NCBI RefSeq assembly: GCF_037042905.1
Contig: NC_087257.1
Span: 21,306,501 to 21,370,500, forward strand
Direction of reading: 5' to 3'
DNA: 64,000 bases
Origin: Lytechinus pictus
Taxonomy: Eukaryota; Echinodermata; Echinoidea; Temnopleuroida; Toxopneustidae
A program made the translations under genes and the position numbers. The notes below the pieces were generated by a model. It made no database searches and was not told the origin of the DNA. It saw only the letters and a list, made by a program, of their open reading frames with translations. Below, piece after piece: positions 36,337 through 48,101 of this stretch; the stretch's first letter is position 1; each line of letters opens with the position of its first letter.

Positions 36337-36822
36337 TATGCTTTTCACACTGTACTTTTTTTCCTTAACCCCGGGAAATTGGTGGGGCTAAGGGGGGGCC
36401 TTAGCCCCACCAATTTCCCGGGGTTAAGCTTAGCCCACTTCGTTTTCACACTATGTTTTAGCAAAGTGGGCTAGCTCGGTAAATAGTACGGTACTATCTG
36501 GCCCTGCAAAAAAGCAGGGTTAGCCGGCTTATTGTGGTGCTAGCACCACAATTGCGGTGCTAAGAGATGCAGTGTGAAATGAAACTGGGCTAAGGAAAAG
36601 TGGGGCTAAGCAATAGCCAATCACAGAAGTCGAAATTGTACGTTTATCACGCTCTGTATGGTAAAATCATCAATATTCATGAGCTTTGGGATAGTCCGGG
36701 GTTAAGGCGTTAACCCCGGCTAAGCAGATAGTATGGGGTTAAGAAAGACAGTGTGAATCCAAAAAAGATAGTGTGGGGTTAAGGATAGTATGGGGTTAAG
36801 GAAATGCAATGTGAAAAGCATA
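36337..36822. mobile_element. Harbinger-like MITE, 'TTAACCCC' family copy 2
   Basis: A 486-bp element with ends TATGCTTTTCACACTG and CAATGTGAAAAGCATA. Bases 36364-36428 are a palindrome with 30-base arms (CTTAACCCCGGGAAATTGG and its complement). The centre carries GTTAGCCGGCTTATTG, shared in inverted form with 7251-7598. Confidence 0.8.
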
Positions 36823-37214
36823 TAAGATGCTAATCTTGATTCTTAAAGTTTAACTGTATTCTCTCGTTTAATAGGATAAACTTTTTTTCTGTATGATTTT
36901 GCTTTTACTAGAGGGTTATACATTAGATTTAGTCTGGTGTGAAAGAGGAGTTAGACAGTTCATGGTCAGACCAAGGGGAAAACTCTTTCTCTTTACAGAG
37001 TGTTACTTTGTCTTGGGATAACCTCTGGCACATGCCAAGGTGAGCCTTTGGCTCTTGGAATTTTTTCCCCCTCAATTATTGAAATTACAGGTGCGTTTTA
37101 CAGGTGCGTTCAAGAAATCTTTATGAATAATAATGAAAATGCACACAAACACATTTACTAGGATGTAAAATAGTAATTCTGATCTTGTATACCTGTTAAA
37201 ATGTGTGTGAAGGA

Positions 37215-37430
37215 ATAATGATTGATAAAGAAAAACAAAAAAGTGAATTAATGAAAGAATAAATGAATGAGATAGAAAACAATGAACGAATGAATGAATG
37301 AACAAACGAACGATTGAATGAACGAACAAATGAATGAATGAATCATTGAATGAATTTATGAATGAATGAATCATTAAATGAATGAATCATTGAGTGAATG
37401 AACGAATTTATAGGAATTAAATGAACGAGG
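37215..37430. repeat. GAAT/GAAC tetranucleotide repeat
   Basis: Imperfect tandem AATG, AACG and ATCA units extend over about 200 bases. The minus strand translates as a repetitive HSFI-type frame, which is not a gene. Confidence 0.8.
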
Positions 37431-37865
37431 ATAAATATTAGAAAGCAAGAAAGAGTTGATATTTTTTTTTACAATTAAGTTACATAATGGAATGGAAAAA
37501 GTTTTTTTCTGAGGAAGTTAATGAATGTACAGTATACATTTCTTGCAACCAGTAAAATAAAGTCAGATGTTCGATCTGGAAAACAAGTTCAGATTTTTTT
37601 TTAACCCACACGAATTAAACGTGCAATATTCCAGTTCATAGGCCCTAATGCAGGTTTCTATTGCATACATGTATACCTCTATGACTAGCCTCCTGCATTT
37701 ATTCTTCAATACTGTTATCTCCTGAAAGAGAATCAATGATTGTGAGATTTCATTTTTAGGTTGAAAAGGAAGGAAACAGGAAGAAATTAAATCTTCCGGA
37801 ATATTGATATATTGCTCTTCACCTTCCTACTTGATCAAAGAAGATGATTCACGAACAAAAGGCCT

Positions 37866-38626
37866 TTAAAAGTCAAATCCCCCAAAATCAAAAAGTTGAT
37901 TTAAATCTATATATTTTTTAAAATGCAAGGTCAAAATGCTGAAAAAATTGATTGCATGTAAATGAGAAATATATGACAATTTGAAATTTCACTTATTTTC
38001 ACAATAAATACATGCACCAGGGAATAATTTCACTTGATTAGCATTTCTGGTTGTTAGGCGAAATCTTTCAACTACATGTAAGTTCTGTTCAGTCCTAAAT
38101 AGGAAAACAAAGGAAATTTTGTGAAGCAGTCATTGAAAAATGTGGAACAATTTGAAATGTGATACAAGGAAAATTATTCTCTGATGCGCAACATAGTGAT
38201 TTGCAAGTGAATGTGCTGACAATGCTCACTATTTGTATTTATTATAAATTTGAAAATATTAGATTTTTGCTGGTATGACATTATTGAAGCTCTTCATTTT
38301 AATAACCGCAATATGTTTCAAAAATATAATTTCCATGTATTAAATGAGAAATCAATCTGTGTTTCACAATAGCAATTTCATTGGTCTACTAGCTAGTAAT
38401 AGAATATCCCCAAAATAGTGATGATTAAATAGTATTGAAGATACCACATCCTCTGTTTGCATACTGACCAGGATGATCATATAAATTAGAAATTAAATTA
38501 TATTTTTAAAATGTTTTACTTATTTATTTCATACCCAATGTGATGAAATTTTCAGCATTAAAAATGCTTGTCTGAGTTTTCCTCATTTTTTTTTTATTTT
38601 GTTTGGTTGGATTTCCCCTTCAACTC
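37866..38626. mobile_element. Diverged TTAA-type MITE
   Basis: The left end AAAAGTCAAATCCCCCAAAA and the right end TTTGGTTGGATTTCCCCTT are inverted. Internal phrases (AAAGTTGATTTAAAT, TGATGAAATTTTCAGCATT) recall family A, but the copy is longer and eroded. Confidence 0.5.
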
Positions 38627-38631
38627 TTAAA

Positions 38632-39811
38632 GGAGAATCCAACCGAAATAAAAATTTGTTTTTGGAGGAAAAAGAAAAGTCAGACAAGTTGATAGACAGA
38701 GAATTTGAACAATTTCGGACAAAAAATAAGAAAGTTATGAATTTTTAAAAGTTGTAAATATTGGTGATCACTATCCCCACGGAGACTTTAAATTGGCCAC
38801 ATATGTGATGTCATAGTAATGTAAGGCAAATACGAGTCTTCCATGTACACCAGTACATGTACATAAAATGGCTAAATTGTAATTTTTTTCAAGTTTTACT
38901 TCAAATTATATTTTTCTTTCATGAAAACATAAAACAATAGTCTACCTGGGTTATTTTTAGATTACTGCCCCAGGGGAATGGGTACTTTGGAGAAAATGAC
39001 AAATACCTGATAATTAAAGGTCAAGTCCACCTCAGAAATATGTTGATTTGAATCAAAAAAATAAAAATCAGACAAGCATAATGCTGAAAATTTCATCAAA
39101 ATCGGATGTAAAATAAGAAAGTTATGACATTTTAAATTTTCTCTTATTTTTCACAAAGTAGTTATATGCCCAATTTAGTCACATGGCAAAAAAAGATGCA
39201 AATGTGAGAATCGATGATGTCCCTCACTCACTATTTCTTTTGTATTTTATTGTTTGAATTATACAATATATCAATTTTTACAGATTTGACAATAATGTCC
39301 AACTAGACTTAACCATATAATGTTAAACAACTTGGTAATTCCACATGTTCAGGGAGAAATTTTCACAGGACAATGAGGAGAAAATTAGAATATTTCATAT
39401 ATAATAAAATACAAAAGAAATAGTGAGTGAGTGATGTCATCAGTTCCCTAGTTTGCATACCAACTGGGATGTGCATATATTACTGTAAAATTGTGAAATT
39501 AAGCGAAACTTAAAATATGAACTTTCTTATTTTACATCAGATTTTGACAAAATTTTCAGTGTTATGTTTGTTGGATTTTTCTCTTTTTATTCAAATAAAC
39601 TTTGTGTTGGGATGGACTTGTCCTGTACATGGTCTATGGGAAAGTTGTCCTTGCCCCTTGTCATAATTTACTTACCCAGTTGCCAATTTGAAATCTACAT
39701 AGTCCCAGGGATCTCAATTTTAAAGCAGCCATAACTTTCCAATTGCTTGTCCGATATCTGTCAAACTTTCACCATTCTGTTTTTTTCATATTTCTCCTTT
39801 CCAACAGAACA
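38632..39811. mobile_element. TTAA-type MITE split by a family A insertion
   Basis: The left part, AGGAGAATCCAACCG to about 39013, contains TTCGGACAAAAAATAAGAAAG. The right part (about 39625-39811) contains the inverted CTTTCCAATTGCTTGTCCGA and ends near CTCCTTTCC. The 607-bp family A copy (39018-39624) sits between them. Confidence 0.6.
39018..39624. mobile_element. TTAA-type MITE, family A copy 4
   Basis: Starts AGGTCAAGTCCACCTCAG after TTAA (39014-39017) and ends GGATGGACTTGTCCT. The right flank is GTAC, so the right TTAA has been lost or mutated. The interior matches copies 1 to 3. Confidence 0.8.
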
Positions 39812-39814
39812 TTA

Positions 39815-39987
39815 CACTCTAAATTCCAAGGATTTAAAATAAATCCAGATCTTAAGTATTAACTTTTAAATCTCAAATGATTTAAATTCAAATCTTTTAG
39901 CATTATGTTTAAATCTTAATCTAATATTCAGCTGGTCACTATTCACAGCCGATCTGGATTTATTTTAAATCCTTGGAATTCAGAGTG
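39815..39987. mobile_element. TA-flanked mariner-type MITE
   Basis: A 173-bp element with about 37-base inverted ends (CACTCTAAATTCCAAGGATT... and ...AATCCTTGGAATTCAGAGTG). TA stands on each side, the Tc1/mariner target. It abuts the split TTAA element. Confidence 0.85.
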
Positions 39988-39989
39988 TA

Positions 39990-42076
39990 TGACCAAGGCT
40001 GGATCCCCCCCCCCCCCCCCCGCTCTTAAAGAGAGCACTGTGTGCATATTATTCATTCTTTTTCATGGGAATCTTCTGAAGTCTGTTTATGAATCCATCT
40101 CATAACTTTTCACATCCAATTTCTTCAAGATGAATCTCTTTTCCTGTCCATCTCATGGTAGTCATTATCTTCAACCAAATAGTTTTCTTGAGTGGCTAAT
40201 AAAACAGTCATAACATTGGTAAAGTTATGCATCGTTGAGAGGGACAAAATATGGTTGTGTTCACACCAGAAATGCAGTTTTCAAAGTCATAGGTCACAAT
40301 AGGACTATAAACATAGTTTCATTATACTTTTTATCTATCATTGCAATAAAATCTTAAAAATACAAACAAGAATCACTGATAAATTATATGTTTTTAGAGG
40401 AATGATATTTCATTCAGACTATTTTTTCACTCTAGAATCAGGGCTTTCAAAATCACGGCTTTCAAAATCACTTCAATTGTTTATTCATGGTTGTGTTCCA
40501 TTTCATTTCATTTTGTTTATTTCCATTTGCCATTTGTTTTGTACATTTTGATATACGAATATAAGCAAGAAAACATTATATAAATGTACAAAAATTGTAA
40601 TCAAGATTTTCATTTTTCATTGGTCATGGCTATAAGTGTCTTTCAAGACACAAACATGAATGCCGAAGAAGATGCATTGTGGAAATTTCTGCAGAATGAC
40701 ATTGGCTGAAACCTGCTTGAGCGTATTTAACCATGATTCTATGATGTAGTTTTAGTGACTGTGTTTCTGGTATTAGCTTAAATTGCAAGCACTCTTAAGT
40801 TAACCCGTCGTCCTACTTTCTGTACCTAACTTAAAGTAAATTATAAGTTGAGCATTTTGAGAATCAGTATTAATAATATATTGCTTGAATGCTTTCTCGC
40901 AGTGACCATGATTTATGTTGTGTTTTGATTTGTGATTCACGTTTTTAATTCCAGCTTGGATAAATTTGCGTGAACGCACCTTTCAGCCATTAGATCTTTG
41001 AGTCAGCTGGTGGGGTGACAATCTCTAATTGACACCATGCAAAACATGACAAGCAATATCTCTGTACAACAATATAGTCTGATAATACAACAGATTTAAA
41101 CCATTCATTAATAATTTCCTGTGTCTCATTGAGCAATTATTCAAATTTTTGTGAACTCATGAAAGGAAATAAGTAAATAGGCCAGAAATTGTCTCGGAAC
41201 AATTGATCAGGAAGTGGAAGAGTTATTTTGTTACGATTTTACAATGCAATGTGGGTCAGGGAATTATTGGATTTTTGTCACTCCCTGGAAAATGTGTGTG
41301 ATTCTGCCCCTTCCCTGTGACGGTCTGAGTGCATGTCATCATTAGCCCAGGTGCGACGGAGCTGAAGGAAGTGGGCTAATAAAATTGGGGTTTTTCTCAC
41401 GATCATTTGTTTTATTAGCGGACTTTTATAAGCTCATATCATGTATAGTTGTATTAGACCAAGTAGGCATTGTGCAAAATGGACCTTAGATGAATTGGTA
41501 AAAACAATTACACCGAACTAGATTATAGTTTAAATTATTAAAGTGTACATGGGCATAATGATCAGGGATGAGATAAACTGGTTCCATGGAGATAGCTGGG
41601 CTCATGTTGATTTAAACTGAAACAGGCGTTAGAAAAAAGAGATGAGACCAAGAAGCTATTGCTCTTCATGACATGGTTCCAAGACATTTTCTCCGGTGAC
41701 AATTTCTCAGGCGACAATTACTTCGTTGTAAATTCCACACATTAATGGAATGACTAAATTCAACCCTGGATTTAACACTATACCCTACCCCAAACCTAAT
41801 ATAAAACCCTATTGCAACCCTAACCTTAAATCTTAGACGAAATAGAGCCCGGAGCAATTGCCACAGGAGCAAATGTCGTGTCACCCTTGACACCCTCCAT
41901 GTGAAAGGGTCCTTCTAAACCATAAACAGGAGATGACAGGTCCCGATCTTCAAAACAACAGGGGTGCAAGCCAACTTTCTGGAAGAGATTTATCAGCAGA
42001 CGTCATTAATAACCTCCTCTGAACTTACTAGAGCTTCGCAACATGTGTGATCCACTAATGGATACAATGGATGATC
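39990..42076. other. Intron sequence; no exon seen
   Basis: Contains a C16 run at 40006-40021 and a short repeat at about 41675-41885 with weak inverted ends (TCTCCGGTGACAATT against GGAGCAATTGCCACAGG) and ACCCTAACC-like words inside. Confidence 0.4.
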
Positions 42077-42079
42077 TTA

Positions 42080-42458
42080 TACCCCTTTCATAAACCCAAT
42101 TATGCGGCTAATAGCAGCATAATTTGGCCTAAAAACGGAGGAGGACCAGAGTTATCCGCATTATTTTGATGCTGCAATTATCCGCATAATAGCAGCATCG
42201 GGACAAGATTTTGAGTTTATGAACGTATTTCCAAATAATGCGGATAATTGCCATGGTGCGGTCACAAGGTCACCCTTTTCCAACACAACCGCATCGGAGG
42301 GGGCGTGTCCAGTTGTCATGACGATTATCCACCTTTTTCAGGACGGGCGCTCGTAAAAATAATGCAGATAATTTTCGGAGTTTGTGAATGCAATTTTTAT
42401 TGAATTATCCGCATTACTATTAGGCGTTTAATTGGAGGATAGGTTTATGAAAGGGGTA
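42080..42458. mobile_element. TTA-flanked Harbinger-like MITE, 379 bp
   Basis: Ends TACCCCTTTCATAAAC and GTTTATGAAAGGGGTA are exact inverted copies. TTA stands directly on each side (42077-42079, 42459-42461). The word TTATCCGCAT and its complement recur inside. Confidence 0.85.
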
Positions 42459-42695
42459 TTAATGGAACAGTAGGGGTGCATGCTTGTAAAAGAAATATAC
42501 AGGGTCAAGTGTGATTCACCCCCAAAATATATTATAAAATAGTCCTTGTAAATCGTTGACAAATTCAACAAACTAAAGGACAGCTGTAAATTGGTACTTT
42601 GCTCAATATAAATCTTTTGAAATGAACAGAAGTAAGAAAATTAGTCCTCATTCAGAAGATATTAATCCCCCTTGTTACAAGCTAAGGGAAATACA

Positions 42696-43130
42696 TTAAG
42701 GTCACACTATTTTTTTAATAGGCCAAATCATTTGTTTATTTTAGTTTCTGAAAGGCCAATCCAATCCCAACAAGTATACTTGAATGAAACAATAGAAAAT
42801 AAAGAGTGTGACATTACTTTTATAAAAATTTGATATGTGGAAATATGTTAAGGTCACACTATTTTTTTAATAGGCCAAATCATTTGTTTATTTTAGTTTC
42901 TTAAAGGCCAATCCAATCCCAACAAGTATACTTGAATAAAATAATAGAAAATAAAGTGTGTGACATTACTTTTTAAAAATTGGATTTGAAGCATGAAAGT
43001 TGTGATATTTTATAGTATTGCTTAATCTCCCTTAACGCAACACTATGCATTATGCAAATAAGGGTATCATTGATGTCATATACTTGACTCTATTGTATTT
43101 GATTAGATTGATATAGAAAGAAATATTTTC
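42696..43130. repeat. Tandem duplication, 152-bp unit, of a TTAA-MITE left end
   Basis: TTAAGGTCACACTATTTTTT at 42696 recurs at 42848, and the rest of the unit repeats almost unchanged. After the second unit the sequence runs on into an eroded MITE-like half (TATGCAAATAAGGGTATCA, ATTGATGTCAT). Confidence 0.8.
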
Positions 43131-44259
43131 ATTTTATATCCTTCAATATACAACAAGGTTGGTCTCCTCCTTGAACATTTTGAATCACAGTTATTGTGAT
43201 TCATGATTCATTTCTCTTTTCATTATCAAACCTACACAAGTTTATTCTTAGGTTAGCTGCACCCTCCAAATATTTGCTCTCCGAATACCCTACCACTACC
43301 CCTGCCTTTGCTAATAATTTTTGGTAATCAACCGAGTGTAGAGTGTGAAATACATGGAATTACTTGTCAGTTGCATAAGGGGAGAGACATTTTTTGAGGG
43401 AGGGGCAAGGTCAAGTCAGAATACTACCACATTCGTAGGATAGACTAACAACTTGCCCTCAATTTTTGTGACAAAGAAGTTGAAGAACAGCCTTGTTTGT
43501 CCTTTTCTTTGTATTATATGATAAGAATGTACTTTGTGAGAAGGTATGTCGTGACAAAAAATATTTGATATTTCCTCTTGTTGGTCAGTTTCAGACATGT
43601 GTTTATTGTTTGGCATGAGGTCCAGTAGAACCTCCCATGACACATGATGGGTTTGATCTTTTCTTCAAGGATACATACAACACACTTGTTTTATTGTTCA
43701 ATTTTTACAGCTGTGCATTTGGAGAGGGGGCAAAGGGAGGATGGGAGCCCCCTTTTATCTGGGGGCCTTGTGATTTTTTTTGAGGGGGGGGGCTTGTCAA
43801 AAATTTGTTAATGACAAAAAAACTGCCTGAGTGTGTTGATTATATGTTGCTAATCTTTTTTGTCATGTGCCCCTGCAACCCCCCCCCCCCCACAAACGAG
43901 GGATGACATTCCTTCTCATTATCACGGTAATTAAAGTAAGGACCATTCAAATCACACTAGATGTTGGCATATATGCAAGGTCATGCTAGCAAGTCCAGTG
44001 AAGAAAAAACGCAAACTATATCAATCCTTTTGTATTTCTTTGTTTTGTGTCCTTTCATCTCTCTTCTATCAACTTTCATGTATTTCCATATTTTTATCCT
44101 TCTTTTATTTTCTCTTGTATCAATTCTTTTGTATATTTCTTTATTTCAATTTCTTCTTCCAGCTTTCTATCAATTCTTATGTATTTCCCTGTTTTAATAA
44201 TTGCTTATATCTTTTATAGCTTACTTTTTCTTTTTTGTTTGTTTATTTTTTTTCCATAG

Positions 44260-44372
44260 CAACTTCATGGTCTTCACGACCACTATCAACAAATGAAGCA
44301 AAACATGGGTTTTCAGGATAACCTCTCAATGAAGCTGGTCAGAGAGTCAATGGCTGATTACATAATACAGAG
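44260..44372 (+). CDS. AT-hook chromatin protein, visible exon 3
   Basis: A T-rich tract ending CCATAG precedes it and GTAAGA follows. The 113 bases encode QLHGLHDHYQQMKQNMGFQD and then a helix ending MADYIIQ, with the last two bases of a split Arg codon. The donor is followed within about 30 bases by a 1-kb ATC/ATT repeat in the intron. Confidence 0.75.
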
Positions 44373-44398
44373 GTAAGAATCTATATCCTTGGCATTGT

Positions 44399-45415
44399 CA
44401 TTATCATGATCACTATCATCATTATCACAAATATCTTGTTCATCATCATCACAAATATCTTGTTCATCATCATCACCATCATTATCACAAATATCTTGAT
44501 CATTATCATCATTATTATGATGATAATGATGATGATGATCTCCATCATCATCATCCATCATGATCATCATCACCATTATCACCATCATCACCATTATCAT
44601 CATCAGCATCATCATCATCATTATCACCATCATCATCACCATTATCATCATCATCACCATCATCATCACCATTATCATCATCATCACCATTATCATCATC
44701 ATCATCATCCATCATGATCATCATCACCATTATCATCATCATCACCATTATCATCATCATCACCATTATCATCATCATCACCATTATTATCATCATCATC
44801 ATCCATCATGATCATCATCACCATTATCATCATCATCACCATCATCATCATCAGCATCATCATCACCATTATCACCATCATCATCACCATTATCATCATC
44901 ATCATCATCATCACCATTATCATCATCATCACCATTATCATCATCATCATCATTATCATCACCATCATCGCCATTATCATCATCATCACCATCATCATTA
45001 TCATCATCATCATCACCATTATCACCATCATCATCATCATCATTATCATCATCATCATCGCCATTATAATCATCATCACCATCATCATTATCATCATCAT
45101 CACCATTATCATCAGCATCATCATCACCATTATCATCATCATCATCATTATCACCATCATCATCACCATCATCATCATTATCATCATCATTATCATCATC
45201 ACCATTATCATCATCACCATTATCACCATTATCATCACCATCATCATCATCACCATCATCACCATCATCATCACCATTATCATCACCATCATCATTACCA
45301 TTATCACCATTATCATCATTATCAAAAATATCTTGTTCATCATCATTATTATGATAATGATGACGATGATGATCTCCATTATCATCATCATCATCATCAC
45401 AAATATCTTGTTCAT
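44399..45415. repeat. 1-kb ATC/ATT/ACC trinucleotide repeat
   Basis: About 1 kb of nearly pure CAT/CAC/ATT triplets lies in the intron just after the exon ending 44372. The phrase CAAATATCTTGTTCATCATC occurs twice near the left edge (about 44428 and 44451) and in part near both 45327 and 45400. Two inverted TGATGATGATGATCTCC islands lie near 44533 and 45367. All frames are open (poly-His, Ile, Met or Asp), which is an artefact of the triplet. Confidence 0.95.
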
Positions 45416-46163
45416 TTTATTTTAGGCCATTTAACTTTTGTTTCAGCTGGACGAGTACCAGATTAACGTATCTGGTTTTACTGTACTATTCATTGTGATA
45501 AATGTCAGTGAATTAAAGGGACATCTATCTAGGGATTGATTTTGGGGGCTTACCTTTCAATGTCATGAATCAATTACAGATGTGATATACGTGTGTGATG
45601 CTTCGTTCTAAAACTCCAGTTAGTATGGCGCTAGGTAGGTTTTTCTCGTAATAGATTATGGCATTGGATTCTTAAGTTACTCCATTTTTTGATGAGTTAT
45701 GATTTAAAACGTGAGTGAATGGGAGTCTGCATTACTCACGAGTGCCTTACTAGACATGGTAGCTATCTCAGTTCATTGTATTTAATTTTATTAACTTTTT
45801 TCTGCATTTAACAATATGATATAGTAACACAAATATGACAAAGAAGTTTTGACAATAGATCAGATATATACATCGTTGAACATAAAATCACTTGCAGAAG
45901 ACATATTGTCATTGTGAGCAAAATGCTTGAGAATATGACAAACCAAAAACATGTATTAAATAAATAATCATATTGAATTAGCAAAAATGGATGACAGAAT
46001 AATTGAAATACTAACTTGAAAAACAGAAGAAAATAGAAAAAAAAACAGTTACATTGCAGGCATTGTTGAAAATATAACCAAATGCATTTTTCGCCTATCA
46101 GGTGACAGGATCATTGAATTATCTTGAAGAGAGGTTTATAATTTTTACATATTTCCTATTTTC
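45416..46163. other. Intron sequence; nothing recognised
   Basis: AT-rich intron of the AT-hook gene between the trinucleotide tract and visible exon 4. Confidence 0.5.
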
Positions 46164-46177
46164 TTGTTTGTCTTCAG

Positions 46178-46307
46178 GGTCCATGGCTACCAGGCTTCCG
46201 ATGATGACGAGGACGATAGCGAACAAGAACGGGAAGCGAATCCAGCGCAGGAGAGGGCAGCCAGGATTGCTATGATAAAAAACAAATCATTCACCACCAA
46301 AGGACAG
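46178..46307 (+). CDS. AT-hook chromatin protein, visible exon 4
   Basis: Acceptor TTGTCTTCAG, donor GTAGGA, 130 bases. It completes the split Arg codon and encodes VHGYQASDDDEDDSEQERE, an acidic linker, then a basic helix AQERAARIAMIKNKS. The acidic linker marks the change from the folded N-terminal part to the charged tail. Confidence 0.75.
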
Positions 46308-46344
46308 GTAGGAACATTTGAAGGAAATCTTAGAGATGAATTCC

Positions 46345-46405
46345 CATTTGGTCTACAGCCACTTCGTCTACATTCCGTTCTGTCTCATCCCACTTAGTCC
46401 ATCTT
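46345..46405. repeat. Fragment of the GTCTAAT-word element
   Basis: TTTGGTCTACAGCCACTTCG followed by TCTACATTCCGTTCTGTC and CCACTTAGTCCA resembles the left arm words of 3913-4316. It starts about 40 bases after the exon 4 donor. Confidence 0.45.
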
Positions 46406-46481
46406 TTTGATCATGTGAGGATAGTTTTTAAGTGAACTTTCAGCAGGCAAAAAAAAGAATTTTTACTTTTCGTGGGCTACT

Positions 46482-46615
46482 TTTCATAACTTCCTTCCTA
46501 AATCAGCGACATTGGATAATCTTTAACATTGTGACGGATAGGGATTTCCAGTGCTCCTTTTTTAGTTTCCAGGGCTCATCTGATCATTTCAGGGGATAAA
46601 TTGCCCCCAGCCCCC
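46482..46615. repeat. Dispersed repeat, copy 2 (pair with 4598-4742)
   Basis: Shares GGGATTTCCAGTGCTCCTTT and TTTCCAGGGCTCATCTGATC with copy 1. It lies in the intron between visible exons 4 and 5. Confidence 0.5.
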
Positions 46616-46822
46616 TTGTAATTTTTTCCCTGACTTTCAGGGCATGATTTAAAATGGTTATGAAGGATGCTCATATTTTACAAGATTTCTGAATCTGAAC
46701 TTTTGACAAATCTTTCATCAAGAATTGTAGTTTATGTCATACAATAGAGTATTTGCGACTTGCCAGTTACACCACGGTCCTCCTAACTGTTCTAATTTTC
46801 TCTAATTACCATGACAACACAG

Positions 46823-47069
46823 GGTACCAGCTCCCAACGTCACCTCCAAGAGGCCGCCACCTCCACCTCGGAGATGGACGAGAAGCCCTCGCTGTCTCCC
46901 GACAAACCTGGAAGGCGGGGCAGAAAGAGGATGAAGAAGACACGAGGGAGAAAGAGGATGGAGAGGGATCGACCAGCCACCGAGATAGAGAAGAAGAAGG
47001 CGTGGTCTATTCTACCGATGAGGAGGTTGATTGATGTGGACGAGGAGAAGGAGGAAGATCGTGATGAAG
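46823..47069 (+). CDS. AT-hook chromatin protein, visible exon 5
   Basis: The acceptor ACAACACAG has a weak pyrimidine tract; the donor is GTGAAG. The exon is 247 bases. In the frame set by the neighbours it encodes a Ser/Thr-rich start, then PGRRGRKRMKKTRGRKRM (about residues 190-207), two AT-hook-like basic clusters, and an acidic end (DVDEEKEEDRDE). The other frame is also open and charged, but it does not join the neighbouring exons. Confidence 0.65.
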
Positions 47070-47271
47070 GTGAAGAGATCCTCTCAACCATTATTAGTTT
47101 GGAGGGAAGAGAATTGTTGTTTAACCACTCTGAGCTCCAGTTTCTATGTGACTTTCTTTGATAACTTTACTGGAAAATACTACTTTCTTTGCCATTTTTA
47201 GGCCCAAAAAAAGTAGGTCTCAACCACAGACAGTGTTTTATAAAGTTTTATAGTTGACGGGACTCTCACAT

Positions 47272-47878
47272 CGGGAGCCTGTTCCAACTATTCTAACTTT
47301 GCCTTTTAATATTGTAACTACCATTAAAGATATAACAAGGGGAAGATCGGACACTTTGGCGATTATTTGTTTCACTCATGGGGAAGGGCGCCCAACAGCG
47401 TTTAGTAAGTAAACCTTTGAACATCGGCTGTGTATAAAACATATGGGGAAAATGAGAGAGGGGATTTTGGAGAGGGCACAAGGGCAACACGTGTGGATAA
47501 TTCTTCCTTTTTCTTCCCTAGAAACCTCTAAAATATATTCATCTCTAATTATAGAAAAAAATTTAAAGAAAAAAAAATCTTACAATGTAAAAATCGTCTA
47601 TTCCTCCACCTCTCCATCATTTCCCTCATATGTTTTGTACACGACCAATAATGGCGATACACGAAGGTTTACTTACTCAACGCTGTGGGGCGCTCTTCCC
47701 GACCGTTTCATTGTGCGCTCTATGTACTGTCCGGTCTTCTCCTTGTAGTGTCTTTGACTCTTTGCTACCATGGAAACTTTGATTGTGATTTGCTGCTTAG
47801 CCACATTACCATGGTTTGTTGCCATAATAGCAAAATTACAATTGTTGTAATTCTATGAAACAGGTCTCTGGAAGCTCT
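47272..47878. mobile_element. GTTTCAT-type MITE interrupted by another element
   Basis: GGGAGCCTGTTCCAACTATT...AACTTTGCC at the left and AAAATTACAATTGTTGTAAT...GAAACAGGTCTC at the right look like the two ends of one small element of the 16370-16528 kind. They are separated by the 412-bp element at 47335-47746. Confidence 0.5.
47335..47746. mobile_element. MITE with about 80-bp terminal inverted repeats
   Basis: The left end ACAAGGGGAAGATCGGACA, running through AGCGTTTAGTAAGTAAACCTT, is mirrored by AAGGTTTACTTACTCAACGC...GTCCGGTCTTCTCCTTGT. It lies in the AT-hook gene intron between exons 5 and 6. Confidence 0.85.
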
Positions 47879-48101
47879 AGTCAATGTATGTCGATGTATG
47901 TTTCAAAAGCAGTTTCACCATGAATTCTATTTCTTGCCATGCGTGGATGTCTGTTGGTATATGCTATCAAAAACAGCTAGGAGTGAGGTGCAGTATGTAG
48001 TTGTTCCTGTCTGACGTTATCTATAGAATAGAGGAAGGCAGCATGTTGCTTCTTTGTGTTGGACACAATAACATTTTCCATTGTATCTTATGTTATTCAG
48101 T

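Noticed and set aside
41760-41830. Interstitial telomere-like repeats (ACCCTAACC words)
   Set aside because: Only a few imperfect words are present, with no tandem array of the hexamer.
44358-45466. Very long open frames of poly-His, poly-Ile, poly-Met and Asp on both strands
   Set aside because: They are produced by the ATC/ATT trinucleotide repeat in an intron and have no non-repeat content.
46753-47034. Alternative open frame over visible exon 5 (GYQLPTSPPRGRHLHLG...)
   Set aside because: It does not match the phase 0 junction left by the exon ending 46307; the frame chosen joins all neighbours without a stop.
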